Source: Streptomyces sp. CGMCC 4.7035 | Lineage (GTDB): Bacteria; Actinomycetota; Actinomycetes; Streptomycetales; Streptomycetaceae | Direction: 5' to 3' | Assembly (NCBI RefSeq): GCF_031583065.1 | Contig: NZ_CP134053.1 | Span: 3,534,001 to 3,598,000 of the forward strand | Length of the DNA: 64,000 bases | Part shown: positions 27,973-37,372 of the stretch, piece by piece | Numbering within the stretch: position 1 is the first letter of the stretch | Layout of the letters: each line of letters begins with the position of its first letter | Made by a program: the position numbers and the translations under genes | Notes under the pieces: generated by a model | What the model saw: the letters and a program-made list of their open reading frames with translations, nothing else | What the model was told of the DNA's origin: nothing | Databases searched by the model: none

Positions 27973-30117
27973 ATGTCCGGGATCGACGAGCCACCGGGTG
28001 GCGCCGGGTCACTGGACGACGCGCTCGGGGCGGGACTGGCCGACACCGTGCGTCGCACCGGTGCCTCCATCGGCGGCCTCTACCTGATCGACGAGCGGCG
28101 GGCGGCGCTGCGACTGGTAGCGCTGTGCGGCCTGCCCGTCGAATTCTCCGCCCCGTGGCAACGTCTGCCGCTCACCGCTCCCGTGCCGGTCGCCGACGCC
28201 ATCCGCGAGGACCGGCTCGTCTGGGTCGGCAGCCAGGCCGACATGGCCCTCCGCTACCCGCGCGCCGCCGCCGTCCTGCCCTACCGGTTCGCTCTCGCCG
28301 CGATCGCGCTGTCCGGGGTGCGCCGCTGCTGGGGCGGAATCGTCCTGATGTGGCCCGCCGACCACCCACGTGAGGCCACGTCCCGCGAACGCGACCGCAT
28401 CACCTCCAGTGCCCGCCGGCTGACCCGCCTCCTCGACGACGCCCCCCGGCCGCCCGCCCTGCCCGACCAGCCGCGCCTCGTTTCCCTCGACACCCCCCGT
28501 CACCCCGTCCAGACCGGACTGGCCGCCGCCGACTACCTCGAACGGCTCCCGGAGGGCGCCCTGGCCCTCGACCTGGAGGGCCGGATCACCTTCCTCACCA
28601 CCACAGCCGCCCACCTGCTCGGCAGCAGCGCGGACCGGTTGCTGGGCACCCGGCCCTGGCAGTCGCTGCCCTGGCTCGACGACCCCGTGTACGAGGACCG
28701 GTACCGCACCGCGGTCGTCAGCCGCGCCCCGCAGTCCTTCACCGCCCTGCGCCCACCCGATCACCGGCTCACCTTCCAGCTCCACCCGGACGCCAGCGGC
28801 ATCAGCGTCCGCATCACCTCGTACGGAGAACAGACCGTGCCCAGCCTGCCGTCAGCGGGCGCGCAGCACACCGAGGTGGCGCCGACCGGCCGCCTGTATC
28901 AGCTGGTCCACCTGGCCGCCGCGCTCGCCGAGACGGTCACCGTGCGCGACGTCGTCGACTTGGTCGCCGAGCAGATCCTGCCCGCGTTCAGCGCCCAGGG
29001 CCTGATGCTGTCGGTGGCCGACGCCGGACGCCTGACCATCACCGGTCATCACGGTTATCCGCCCGAGGTCGTAGAACGCGTCGACGGGCTGTCGCTGGAC
29101 ACCGACCTCACTCCGGCCGGCCAGGTCCTCGACAGCGGCACCCCGGCCTTTTTCTCCAGCCCGGCCGAGCTGGCCGTCAGCCATCCCGGGGCTACCCGGA
29201 TCACCGACAAGCAGGCCTGGGCCTTCCTCCCGCTGATCATCACCGGACGGCCCGTGGGCTGCTGCGTCCTGTCCTACGACCAGCCCCACACCTTCACCGC
29301 CGACGAGCGGGCCGTCCTCACCTCACTGGCCGGTCTCATCGCCCAGGCCCTGGACCGCGCCCGGCTCTACGACGCCCAACACCACCTCGTGCACGGCCTC
29401 CAGCAGGCGCTCCTGCCGCGCGCCCTGCCCACCGTGGCGGGCCTCGACGTGGCCGCCCGCTACCTGCCCGCCAGCCACGGGTTCGATGTCGGCGGCGACT
29501 TCTACGACCTGCTGCGTCTGGACGACACCGCCGCCGGCGCGGTCATCGGCGACGTCGAGGGCCACAACATCGCCGCGGCCGCCCTCATGGGTCAGGTACG
29601 CACCGCCATCCACGCCCACGCGGCCGCCGGCGCACCGCCGGACGAGGTCCTGGCCCGCACCAACCGGCTCCTGACCGACCTGGAGTCCGACCTGCTCGTC
29701 TCCTGCCTCTACGCCCACCTGGACCTGGCCCGCCACGAGGTCACCCTCGCCACCGCCGGCCATGTCCCGCCGCTGCTCCGCCTCGCCCCCCATCACGCCC
29801 GCGTCCTCGACATCGAGCCCGGGCCGCTGCTGGGCATCGACACCAACGCCCGGTACCCGGTCACCGCCGTTCCCATGCCCGCGGACGCGACCCTGGCCCT
29901 CTACACCGACGGCCTCGTGGAGGTCGCCGGCGGCGATTCCACACAGATCACCGCCGACCTCGTCCAGCACCTGGCCGATGCCGACGACCAGGACCTGGAA
30001 GACCTGATCGACCGCCTTGTCCACCGCGCCTGGCCCACCGGCCGACACACCGACGACATCGCTGTGCTCCTCCTGCGCGCCAAGGGCACCCAGTCGGGAA
30101 CGAGCCGATCAGCGTGA
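27973..30117 (+). CDS. GAF-PAS-GAF-SpoIIE phosphatase
   Basis: The protein has 714 aa; ATG 27973 has GGAGG five bases upstream. An N-terminal GAF (about residues 15-155) is followed by a PAS (about 180-285: ALDLEGRITFLTTTAAHLLG), a second GAF (about 300-465) and a SpoIIE PP2C domain (about 480-700; GGDFYDL, ending HTDDIAVLLLRA). The usual GDVxGHG/KG metal-binding motif reads GDVEGHN here, a departure from the two SpoIIE proteins at 1.5-6.2 kb. The Asp is kept, so activity is still plausible. Its stop overlaps the GTG start of the next membrane protein gene. Confidence 0.92.
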   Translation: MSGIDEPPGGAGSLDDALGAGLADTVRRTGASIGGLYLIDERRAALRLVALCGLPVEFSAPWQRLPLTAPVPVADAIREDRLVWVGSQADMALRYPRAAAVLPYRFALAAIALSGVRRCWGGIVLMWPADHPREATSRERDRITSSARRLTRLLDDAPRPPALPDQPRLVSLDTPRHPVQTGLAAADYLERLPEGALALDLEGRITFLTTTAAHLLGSSADRLLGTRPWQSLPWLDDPVYEDRYRTAVVSRAPQSFTALRPPDHRLTFQLHPDASGISVRITSYGEQTVPSLPSAGAQHTEVAPTGRLYQLVHLAAALAETVTVRDVVDLVAEQILPAFSAQGLMLSVADAGRLTITGHHGYPPEVVERVDGLSLDTDLTPAGQVLDSGTPAFFSSPAELAVSHPGATRITDKQAWAFLPLIITGRPVGCCVLSYDQPHTFTADERAVLTSLAGLIAQALDRARLYDAQHHLVHGLQQALLPRALPTVAGLDVAARYLPASHGFDVGGDFYDLLRLDDTAAGAVIGDVEGHNIAAAALMGQVRTAIHAHAAAGAPPDEVLARTNRLLTDLESDLLVSCLYAHLDLARHEVTLATAGHVPPLLRLAPHHARVLDIEPGPLLGIDTNARYPVTAVPMPADATLALYTDGLVEVAGGDSTQITADLVQHLADADDQDLEDLIDRLVHRAWPTGRHTDDIAVLLLRAKGTQSGTSRSA

Positions 30118-30698
30118 ACGGGCCGACCGGAGGAAACGAGTCGACCGGAGGAAACGAGCCGATCAGAGGGAAGGCCGTGAGGCCCAAGGCCGGCAAGGGC
30201 GAAGCCCCGGCGCGCACCGACGGGCGCCGGGCCCACGCCGACTACACCGGCGGTGTCTACGGATCGATGCTCGCCGCCTCCGTGGTGGTGGGCGTCGGCT
30301 CGGTGGGCCCGTTCCAGCGTGGGGAACTGGTGCTGCTGCTGTTGATCACCGGAGTCGTGTTCTGGATCGCGCATGTACACGCCCAGCTGTTCGGCGCGCG
30401 CCTGGCGCAGCAAGGGCTGGACCGCCGGACCGTCCTTCACGTGTGCCGTGAGGAATGGCCGATCGTCAAGGCCGCCGTACCGCCGGCCGCCGCCGTGGCG
30501 GTCAGCCCGCTGCTGGGCCTGGACCTGCAAGGTACGGCCTGGCTGGCGCTCTCCGTGGCCGTGGCCGGGCAGATGGGCTGGTCGGCGGCGGCGGCCCGCC
30601 ATGCCGGTGCCTCCTGGCGCCTCGTGGCCGCCACCGCCGCGGTCAACCTCCTGATCGGGCTGCTGGTCATCATGTTGAAAGTCGTCGTGAAGGACTGA
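30114..30698 (+). CDS. small integral membrane protein
   Basis: The protein has 194 aa and starts at GTG overlapping the phosphatase stop (GTGA). The first 40 residues contain a short duplicated TGGNE element, mirrored in a repeated ACCGGAGGAAACGAG in the DNA. About four hydrophobic segments follow (residues about 50-70, 72-92, 122-140, 170-190), and a HVHAQLFG segment lies between the second and third. I do not recognise a family. Coupling suggests a link to the phosphatase, for example as a membrane partner; that is inference. Confidence 0.75.
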   Translation: MNGPTGGNESTGGNEPIRGKAVRPKAGKGEAPARTDGRRAHADYTGGVYGSMLAASVVVGVGSVGPFQRGELVLLLLITGVVFWIAHVHAQLFGARLAQQGLDRRTVLHVCREEWPIVKAAVPPAAAVAVSPLLGLDLQGTAWLALSVAVAGQMGWSAAAARHAGASWRLVAATAAVNLLIGLLVIMLKVVVKD

Positions 30699-30825
30699 CG
30701 CCGGCGGTCCCGCGCCGTGCCACGGGATCACCTCCGCCAGGTGAGGCCGGGCGATGGGCCAAGGCGGACGATGGCAGGGAAAGGCGCAGTTCATCTGCCC
30801 CAAGCCACCCGCGGAAGAGCAGCTC

Positions 30826-31023
30826 ATGCGCTACGAGATTCGCGTCGACGGGCACATGTCGGACACGCTGACCAAGGCCTTTCCGGAGCTGGAGCACGTA
30901 CTGATGTCCGGTCAGACCGTTCTGTTCGGCCCTGTCCTCGATGAGACGCACCTCTACGGACTGTTGACCCGCCTGCAGTCGTTGGGGCTGTGCGTCGTGG
31001 AGATGCGTCGACTGCCGGAGTGA
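30826..31023 (+). CDS. small conserved protein, 65 aa
   Basis: It starts at ATG 30826 with GAAGAG upstream. The sequence MRYEIRVDGHMSDTL..., with LTRLQSLGLCVVEMRRLPE at the end, looks like a compact alpha/beta protein. I recall similar small proteins in Streptomyces, but no function is known. It lies 127 bp after the membrane protein gene in the same direction. Confidence 0.6.
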   Translation: MRYEIRVDGHMSDTLTKAFPELEHVLMSGQTVLFGPVLDETHLYGLLTRLQSLGLCVVEMRRLPE

Positions 31024-31341
31024 CCGGACGGTGGGACGGCGGCGCGGACGCCGCGCGGACACCGGTGGCCGCCCCGTGGCCCACTCCCTCACCCGTCATG
31101 GGTGACCCGGCATCCGCCGGCGCCCGGAAATCCGGCCGCAAGAGGCCGCGCACGACGGCCCGCACAACGGCCCCGCTCGCCGCCCCCGCACGCCGCGGAT
31201 TCTGCCGCCGGTGAAACGCATCGCGTTCTGCTCCCCAGTACACCCGCTCACCCGACTCGGGTGAGGCTGCCCGGTCCTCCCCATGCGCACCCTGAGGACG
31301 GCACGGCCGCAGCAGGGCGAACGCCCGGGACGGAGACAGAA
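31024..31341. other. intergenic gap, no gene seen
   Basis: These 318 bp separate the 65-aa protein gene from the SHOCT protein gene and probably include the promoter of the latter. Open frames here do not look coding. No repeat or hairpin stands out. Confidence 0.35.
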
Positions 31342-31815
31342 ATGGTCACGCAGATGTACCTCGCGTACGACTACCCACTGATGAGCGCCTTCTGGACGAT
31401 GCTGTGGTTCTTCCTGTGGGTCATGTGGTTCGTCCTGCTCTTCCGGGTCGTCGTCGACATCTTCCGCGACGACTCCATGAGTGGCTGGGCCAAGGCGGGC
31501 TGGCTGGTGTTCGCCATCGTGCTGCCGTTCATCGGCGTCTTCGCCTACGTCGTCGCGCGGGGCAAGGACATGGGGCGTCGCGAGGCGGCACAGGCACGCG
31601 CGCAGCAGGAGGCCTTCGACGCCTACATCCGTGAGGCGGCGGGCGCCGAGGGTCGTCCCGGCACCGTCGACGCGCTCGCCAAGCTGTCCGAGATCCGCTC
31701 CCGCGGCGACATCACGGACGAGGAGTTCCGCAGGGCGAAGGAGTTGGTCCTGACGGGGCACGGGCCATCGGACCGTTCGACCTCCGCCGGCTCCACCTCC
31801 ACCTCCGGTCCCTGA
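31342..31815 (+). CDS. membrane protein with PLDc_N-like and SHOCT domains
   Basis: The protein has 157 aa; ATG 31342 follows GGAGA. Two transmembrane segments occur at about residues 14-36 and 50-72. FRDDSMSGWAKAGWLVFAIVLPFIGVFAYVVARG is the typical phospholipase-D-N-like pair of helices. A coiled region rich in Ala/Arg/Glu follows, and the C-terminal SHOCT motif (ALAKLSEIRSRGDITDEEFRRAKELVL). This is a common Streptomyces architecture of unknown function, sometimes connected with envelope stress. Confidence 0.85.
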   Translation: MVTQMYLAYDYPLMSAFWTMLWFFLWVMWFVLLFRVVVDIFRDDSMSGWAKAGWLVFAIVLPFIGVFAYVVARGKDMGRREAAQARAQQEAFDAYIREAAGAEGRPGTVDALAKLSEIRSRGDITDEEFRRAKELVLTGHGPSDRSTSAGSTSTSGP

Positions 31816-32245
31816 GTGCGCGCGAGGAGACCGAAGGGGAGACGGGAGAAGTACGCCCGATGAGCCAGAGCGCCACCGCGTCCGACGATCGCGGAGTTCG
31901 TTCCGAGGCAGGTGATGCACCTTCAGCAGATCCTGAGCGGCTTCCCACTGATCTCAGCGACGCAGACGGACTGACGCCGGTCACCCTGGTCACCCGACCA
32001 GGGCGGTGATTCCCTGCCACCGGGGCCGAATGCCTACGCCCGCCACGACCCCCGCACCCCTGTCGCCCCCGCCCCGCAGGCTCTTGTGCGGCCACGCTCA
32101 CCTGGTCGGCATGAAGATCTCACATGTCGGGCACGCCTGGATTCATGCCTGTGCCATGTGCCTGTCCCTGTCGGCGGGATGGCGTGTATGCGACCTTCGT
32201 CATCAGACCGGAGAAGGCGTGCGGGGCAAGGAGGGAGCAACGGAG
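31816..32245. other. left border gap of the biosynthetic cluster
   Basis: The 430 bp before the SARP gene contain a perfect 8-bp hairpin, CCCTGGTC (31984-31991) with GACCAGGG (31996-32003), which may end transcription from the left. An ATG at 31860 opens a 49-codon frame to 32009 without a good SD and without recognisable features, so I do not call it a gene. The promoter of the SARP gene should lie between 32010 and 32230. Confidence 0.4.
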
Positions 32246-33046
32246 ATGGAGGTAGGCGTCCTCGGGCCGCTCGTGGTGGCGGTGAACGGCAGGTCCCTCG
32301 TGCCGAGTGCGGCCAAGCCGCGGCAGGTGCTCGCGCTGCTGGCGGCCAACCTCGGGCGGCATGTCTCCCTGGACGCCATCGTCCGGGAACTGTGGGACGA
32401 CATGCCTCCCGGACGCCCTACGGGGGTCGTACAGACGTATGTGAAGCAGTTGCGGCGTGGCCTCGCCCTGGCGCTCGACCCGCTCGGCGGGCCCGACCCC
32501 AAGGAGCTGCTGAGCCGTACGCACACCGGATACGTCCTGGACGTGCCGGCCGCCGAGACCGACGGGCGCGCCTTCGAACGGCTGGCGGTGGACGGTCAGC
32601 GGGCCCTGGCCCGGCAGGAGGCCGCCGAGGCCGCGGTGCTGCTGGACCGCGCGCTGGACCTGTGGCGGGGCCCCGCCCTCGTGGACGTACGGACCGGGCC
32701 GGTGCTGCGCACCGAGACACGACGGCTGGACGAGATGCGCCGCACCGCCCTCGAACACCGGGCAGGTGCCTATCTGTTGCTCGGGCGGCATACCGAACTC
32801 CTCGGGGAGCTGGGTGCCATGACGGCGCATTATCCGCTCCAGGAGAGTCTGCATGCTCTGCTGATCGTTTCCCTGCACCGTTCCGGCCGCTCCGGCGAGG
32901 CCCTGGAGGCCTTCCGGCGGCTACGCGCCGCGCTGGTGAACGAGCTCGGCATCGAGCCCTCGCACCGGCTCCAGCGGCTGCACCACGCAATCCTTCGCGA
33001 CGACCCCGAACTCGCATCGCCCGCCTCCGGTTTGGCTGTTTTTTAG
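32246..33046 (+). CDS. SARP-family transcriptional activator
   Basis: The protein has 266 aa. It starts directly with the domain (MEVGVLGPLVVAVNGR); GGAGGG lies about 12 bases upstream. Residues 1-95 form the OmpR-type winged helix (AAKPRQVLALLAANLGRHVSLDAIVRELWDD, VVQTYVKQLRRGL, LLSRTHTGYVLDV). Residues about 97-245 form the bacterial transcriptional activator domain (DGRAFERLAVDGQRAL, ALDLWRGPALVDV, GELGAMTAHYPLQESLHALLIVSLHRSGR). Small SARPs of this type activate antibiotic clusters by binding heptamer direct repeats spaced 11 bp. Such repeats occur upstream of several genes here (43287, 56667, 58452, 61845). It is probably the cluster activator. Confidence 0.95.
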   Translation: MEVGVLGPLVVAVNGRSLVPSAAKPRQVLALLAANLGRHVSLDAIVRELWDDMPPGRPTGVVQTYVKQLRRGLALALDPLGGPDPKELLSRTHTGYVLDVPAAETDGRAFERLAVDGQRALARQEAAEAAVLLDRALDLWRGPALVDVRTGPVLRTETRRLDEMRRTALEHRAGAYLLLGRHTELLGELGAMTAHYPLQESLHALLIVSLHRSGRSGEALEAFRRLRAALVNELGIEPSHRLQRLHHAILRDDPELASPASGLAVF

Positions 33047-33248
33047 CGGTCGGCCCCACCCTTGAGGCGTGCCTGCCGGGGCCCGCTCCACCATGTGCCG
33101 TGGTGTCCGGCCGGTCGGGCAGCCGATCCGCCCGCGCCCGCACTCCGGGGCCGGACGACCGCTGCCCCTCCGGCCGCCCGCCCGCGGCCGCGGTGCGAGC
33201 CGGCCTCGGCAGGCGTCCTCACATCGGACGAGCCCGAGGCGGAACGGA

Positions 33249-34040
33249 ATGACGCGTTACCTGTCCCAGACTGCACCGTCCGGCATGGACGACGACGCCG
33301 GACTGCGGCTGTTCTGCTTCCCGTACGCGGGCGGCGGCGCCTCCGCGTACCGGCGCTGGCAGCGAGGCCTCGACGCGCACGGCGCCGGCGCCCGTGTGTT
33401 GCCGGTCCAACTGCCCGGCCGCGAGGGCCGGATGACCGAGCCCAGGTTCACCGACCTGCACGCGCTCGTCGCCGACCTGGACGAGCAGCTCGACGACGAA
33501 CTCGAGCATCCGCACGTGTTCTACGGGCACAGCATGGGTGCCCTGATCGCCTACGCCCTCACCCGCCGCCGCCAGCTGCGCGGCGCCCCCCTCCCGCTCG
33601 CCGTGGCGCTGAGCTCCTACCGCGCCCCTCATCTGCCCGCCCCGAACATCGCCGACCCGGGCGCCAGCGACGAGGAACTGGTCGCGGGACTCGCCGAGTT
33701 GGGTGGTATCCCGCGGGTGATCATGGAGCACCCCGACTTCCTGGCGGCGCTGCTGCCCATCGCTCGTGACGACCTGCTGCTGTGCACCGCCGGCTTCGGT
33801 CCGGAGTCCGAGCCCGTAAGGGTGCCGCTGCACCTGTTCGTCGGCGCCCGGGACCGGCTGGTGTCGGTGCCGGAGGTGGTGGCCTGGCGGCGGCACGCCG
33901 GACGCGGCTGCGAGATGCGGGTGCTGCCCGGTGGGCACTTCTTCATACGGGCCCACGAGGACGCGTTCCTGCACGAACTCGCCGCCCTGCTCCGCCGGTA
34001 CGCCCACGCGCCCGTCCTCGCCGACGCGCTGTCCGCCTGA
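33249..34040 (+). CDS. type II thioesterase
   Basis: The protein has 263 aa; ATG 33249 is preceded by GCGGA. LFCFPYAGGGASAYRRW at the N-terminus and VFYGHSMGALIAYAL (nucleophile Ser near residue 95) are the type II thioesterase signatures. FVGARDRLV and LPGGHFFI hold the Asp and His. Such enzymes clear wrong acyl groups from carrier proteins of PKS/NRPS systems. Here the carriers would be the ACP at 54.6 kb and the decarboxylase-fused ACP. It lies 27 bp upstream of the FAAL gene and is clearly cotranscribed with it. Confidence 0.92.
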   Translation: MTRYLSQTAPSGMDDDAGLRLFCFPYAGGGASAYRRWQRGLDAHGAGARVLPVQLPGREGRMTEPRFTDLHALVADLDEQLDDELEHPHVFYGHSMGALIAYALTRRRQLRGAPLPLAVALSSYRAPHLPAPNIADPGASDEELVAGLAELGGIPRVIMEHPDFLAALLPIARDDLLLCTAGFGPESEPVRVPLHLFVGARDRLVSVPEVVAWRRHAGRGCEMRVLPGGHFFIRAHEDAFLHELAALLRRYAHAPVLADALSA

Positions 34041-34067
34041 CCGGCCCGGAGCAGGAGAGACGAATTG

Positions 34068-35843
34068 ATGAAAATCCATCAGGAAACCTTCACCGAGCGC
34101 GTGTTGACCCGGGCCGGGGACCGCGGCGACGCGGAGGCTTTCGCCTTCGTGCGTCCGCACGGCACCGACCGGCTGACGTACGCCGAACTCGACCGGCGGG
34201 CCATGGGCATCGCCTCGTGGCTGCAGGACCGTGGCCTGGCCGGCCGGCAGGTCCTGCTGCTGCACCCCTCGGACCTGACCTTCGTGACCGCGTTCGTCGG
34301 CTGTCTGTACGCCGGCGCCGTCGCCGTGCCCGCACCCCTCCCGACCGACCGCGAACGCCACTTCGAGCGGCTTTCCCGCATCGCCGCCGACGCCCGCGTC
34401 GGCGCGGTTCTGACCACCGCCGACCACGTCGACGCCCTGCGCGACCGGCTGCACACCCAGGACCCCGTCCCCTGCCTGGCCACCGACGCCGGCCAGGTCG
34501 GCGACCCGGCCCGGTGGCGCGCCCCCGCACTGCGCCCCGACGACCTGGCCTTCCTGCAGTACACCTCGGGCTCGACCAGCGCCCCCAAGGGCGTCATGGT
34601 CTCCCACCGCAACCTGATGGCCAACGAGGCGGCCATCCAGCGCGCCCTCGGCTCGGGCAGCCGCTCCTGCTTCGGCAGTTGGCTGCCCCTCTACCACGAC
34701 ATGGGTCTCATCGGGCACGTCCTGCAACCGCTGTGGCTGGGCGCCCGGGCCGCGCTGATGGACCCCGCCGACTTCATGCGCCGGCCGGCCGTCTGGCTGG
34801 AGATGATCGGCGACCACGGGGTGACGATCGGCGCCGCGCCGAACTTCGCGTACGACATGTGCGTACGGCGGGTGAAGGACGCCGAGCTCGACCGGCTGGA
34901 CCTCTCGAGCTGGGAGAGCGCCTGCAACGGGGCGGAGCCCGTGCGGGCCGACACCATCGAGGCGTTCACCCGGCGCTTCGCCACCGCGGGCTTCCGGCCG
35001 GAGGCCTTCTTCCCCTGCTACGGCATGGCGGAGACCACGCTGCTGGTGTCCGGCACCCCCCGCGGCACCCGGCCCGCCACCCGCAGCGTCGACCCGGCTG
35101 CCCTGGAGACCGGCGTGCTCGCCGAGCCGGACCCGCAGCGGCCGGGACGGACCCTGGTGAGCAGCGGAGTCGTGCACGCCGAGGACTTCGAGGTGCGGAT
35201 CGTCGACCCGGACACGGCACACGGCGTGCCCGCCGGCCGGGTCGGGGAGATCTGGGTACGCGGGGCAAGCGTGGCCGAGGGCTACTGGGCCCGCCCGGAC
35301 GCCACGGCCGAGACCTTCGGGGCCCGACTGACCGACCAGGAGGAGACCGATGGATGGCTGCGGACGGGTGACCTGGGCGCGCTCGTCGACGGGCACCTGT
35401 ATGTCACCGGGCGGCTCAAGGAGATGATCCTCGTCAACGGCCGGAACATCTATCCGCACGACGTGGAGTCCACCGCCCGCTCGACGGACCGGGCGCTGGG
35501 CACCGGGGCCGCGTTCGCCGTGCGGTCGGCCCGCGGCGGGCGGGAGCGGCTGGTGGTGGTCCTGGAGACGACCGGCCTCGGCGGAGGTCCGACCGGTGCG
35601 CAGGAGTGGGCGCCGGAGCTGGTCGAGCGCGTCCAGGCCGCGGTCACCGCGGAGTTTGCGGTACCGGCGGGCAACGTGCTGCTGGTCGCCCCCGGCACCG
35701 TACGGCGCACCACCAGCGGGAAGATCCAGCGCACCCTGATGCGGCGGCTTTTCCTGACGGGAGGGTTCGAGGAGCGGACGCTGTACGCCGTCGTCGAGCC
35801 GGAGGTGCGGGAGCTGATCGGCCCCGCGCCGGTGACCGTGTGA
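34068..35843 (+). CDS. fatty acyl-AMP ligase (FAAL)
   Basis: The protein has 591 aa; start ATG 34068, with a TTG one codon earlier as an alternative nearer to AGGAG. LQYTSGSTSAPKGVMVSH (about residues 163-180) is the AMP-binding P-loop, and SWLPLYHDMGLIGHVLQPLWLG is the motif that sets FAAL/FadD32 enzymes apart from CoA ligases. ACNGAEPVRADTIEAF, FFPCYGMAETTLLVSG, GWLRTGDLG and LKEMILVNGRNIYPHDVE are the following adenylation motifs. FAALs load fatty acids as adenylates onto carrier proteins, here probably the cluster ACP. The chain selected is unknown. It follows the thioesterase gene and ends at a strong terminator. Confidence 0.94.
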   Translation: MKIHQETFTERVLTRAGDRGDAEAFAFVRPHGTDRLTYAELDRRAMGIASWLQDRGLAGRQVLLLHPSDLTFVTAFVGCLYAGAVAVPAPLPTDRERHFERLSRIAADARVGAVLTTADHVDALRDRLHTQDPVPCLATDAGQVGDPARWRAPALRPDDLAFLQYTSGSTSAPKGVMVSHRNLMANEAAIQRALGSGSRSCFGSWLPLYHDMGLIGHVLQPLWLGARAALMDPADFMRRPAVWLEMIGDHGVTIGAAPNFAYDMCVRRVKDAELDRLDLSSWESACNGAEPVRADTIEAFTRRFATAGFRPEAFFPCYGMAETTLLVSGTPRGTRPATRSVDPAALETGVLAEPDPQRPGRTLVSSGVVHAEDFEVRIVDPDTAHGVPAGRVGEIWVRGASVAEGYWARPDATAETFGARLTDQEETDGWLRTGDLGALVDGHLYVTGRLKEMILVNGRNIYPHDVESTARSTDRALGTGAAFAVRSARGGRERLVVVLETTGLGGGPTGAQEWAPELVERVQAAVTAEFAVPAGNVLLVAPGTVRRTTSGKIQRTLMRRLFLTGGFEERTLYAVVEPEVRELIGPAPVTV

Positions 35844-35859
35844 CCCCTGCGCACGAGCA

Positions 35860-35887
35860 AGGGCGCCCCGCCTGTGCGGGGCGCCCT
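35860..35887. terminator. strong bidirectional terminator
   Basis: A perfect 12-bp stem, AGGGCGCCCCGC (35860-35871) with 35876-35887, and a 4-base loop lie between the convergent ends of the FAAL gene (35843) and the MFS gene (35918). CTCTTC follows on the plus strand. Confidence 0.85.
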
Positions 35888-35917
35888 CTTCGTCGTACGG
35901 ACTGGGGTGTCGAGGGT

Positions 35918-37372
35918 TCAGGCGCCCCCGCCCAGCGGGGAGCCGTCGGCAACCGGCGTCGTCCCGTGGTCCGGACGCGTAGGTCCGGGCAGCAGCAGGC
36001 CGGACAGCATTGCGCCCACGGTGACGATGACGGCGGCCGCGACGAAGCCGTTCGGGGCGGCGTCCTCGATTCCCGTCGGGCCGCCGGATCCGCGGGCGAG
36101 TACAGTGCCGACCACGGCGACGCCCACCGCGTTGCCCAGCTCCTGCATGGTGTCGTTGAGGGCGGCCGCGTTGCCGGAGCGCTCCGGCGGTACGAGGCTC
36201 ACCACCGTGTCGGTGGCCGGGGCGAGTGCCAGCCCGACGCCGACGCCCATGAGGGACAGACCGGCCAGTATGCCGGGGTAGGCGGGGGTCAAGGCGAGCA
36301 CGAGGATGCCCGCCGCGCCGAGCGCCAGGCCCGCCGTCACCCCGCCGCGCGGGCCGGTACGCCGGGCCAGCGCCGGCGAGACTGCGGAGCCGAGCCCGAC
36401 CGCGACGGCGACCGGGGCGACGGCGCATCCGGCCCGCAACGGGCCGTAGCCCAGGCCGTACTGGAGGTACTGGGTCAGCACGAACAAGGTGCCCGCAAGG
36501 CCACTGAACAGCAGCATGTTCCCGGCGCTCGCGCCGAGGAAGACCGGCCGGCGCAGCAGCGCGAAGTCCACCATCGGGGTCGCGTGCCGCCGCTCCCACG
36601 CGGCGAACGCTGCCCCCGCGACCAGCGCCGCGCCGAACGCGCCCAGCACCGGCGCCGACGTCCATCCCTCGCCCGAGGCGTGGATGGCGCCGTACACCAA
36701 GCCCACCATGGCGGCCGCGCCCAGCAGCGCGCCCACCGGGTCCGCCGGCCGCGGCACCGGTGCGGCCGACTCCGGCAGTAAACGGGCGCCGGCGAGCAGG
36801 ACCACGGTCACCGGCAGCAGGTTCACCAAGAACACCGAGCCCCACCAGAAGTGGGCTACGAGAGCCCCGCCGAGTACTGGGCCCGCGGCCACGCCCAGCG
36901 CCGAGGTGCTGCCCCACACCGCGATCGCCCTGGGCCGTTCGTGCGCCGGGAAGACGTCCACCAGGATCGACAGGGTGCCAGGCATGACCAGCGCGGCCGC
37001 CACCCCCATCAGGGCCCGGGCCGCCACCAGTTGACCGGCGCCCTGTGCGGTGAGCGCGACCAGGCTGCCGGCCCCGAACAGGGCCATGCCGAGCAGTGTG
37101 GCCCGTTTGCGGCCGTAGCGGTCGGACAGGGTGCCGGCGGTGAGCAGACAGGCGGCGAAGACGAGCGCGTATCCGTCGACGATCCACTGGGTCGTGCCGA
37201 TGCCCGCGTCCAGGTCCCGCATCAGACTGGGCAGGGCGACGTTGAGCAGTCCGTTGTTGAGGATGATCACGAACAGGGCGAGGGACAGCAGGGCGAGCAC
37301 CCACCACCGCCGCGGATCCGCCCGGTCCGTGCCGGGCGCGTTCTTCTCGTACGTCTCCCGCGTCTGCTGCAT
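35918..37372 (-). CDS. MFS drug exporter, DHA2 (14-TM) family
   Basis: The protein has 484 aa; ATG 37372 follows GGAAGGA. About 14 hydrophobic segments are present. ALPSLMRDLDAGIGTTQWIVDGYALVFAACLLTAGTLSDRYGRKR (motif A: GxLxDRxGRK) and WGSTSALGVAAGPVLGGAL (motif C, antiporter) are typical of EmrB/QacA exporters. It probably exports the cluster product or gives self-resistance. The codon at 36779-36781 is TTA (Leu in GARLLPESA), rare in Streptomyces and dependent on the bldA tRNA, so export may be tied to development. Confidence 0.93.
   Translation of the reverse strand: MQQTRETYEKNAPGTDRADPRRWWVLALLSLALFVIILNNGLLNVALPSLMRDLDAGIGTTQWIVDGYALVFAACLLTAGTLSDRYGRKRATLLGMALFGAGSLVALTAQGAGQLVAARALMGVAAALVMPGTLSILVDVFPAHERPRAIAVWGSTSALGVAAGPVLGGALVAHFWWGSVFLVNLLPVTVVLLAGARLLPESAAPVPRPADPVGALLGAAAMVGLVYGAIHASGEGWTSAPVLGAFGAALVAGAAFAAWERRHATPMVDFALLRRPVFLGASAGNMLLFSGLAGTLFVLTQYLQYGLGYGPLRAGCAVAPVAVAVGLGSAVSPALARRTGPRGGVTAGLALGAAGILVLALTPAYPGILAGLSLMGVGVGLALAPATDTVVSLVPPERSGNAAALNDTMQELGNAVGVAVVGTVLARGSGGPTGIEDAAPNGFVAAAVIVTVGAMLSGLLLPGPTRPDHGTTPVADGSPLGGGA

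Noticed and set aside
31860..32009. A 49-codon frame before the SARP gene
   Set aside because: No good SD and no recognisable sequence; it ends next to a hairpin. Insufficient support for a gene.
33219..37307. A 1362-codon open frame on the minus strand across the thioesterase, FAAL and MFS genes
   Set aside because: It is antisense to the TE and FAAL genes and out of frame with MFS. It has low-complexity Arg/Pro/Gly-rich translation and no motifs; it is a GC-bias shadow.
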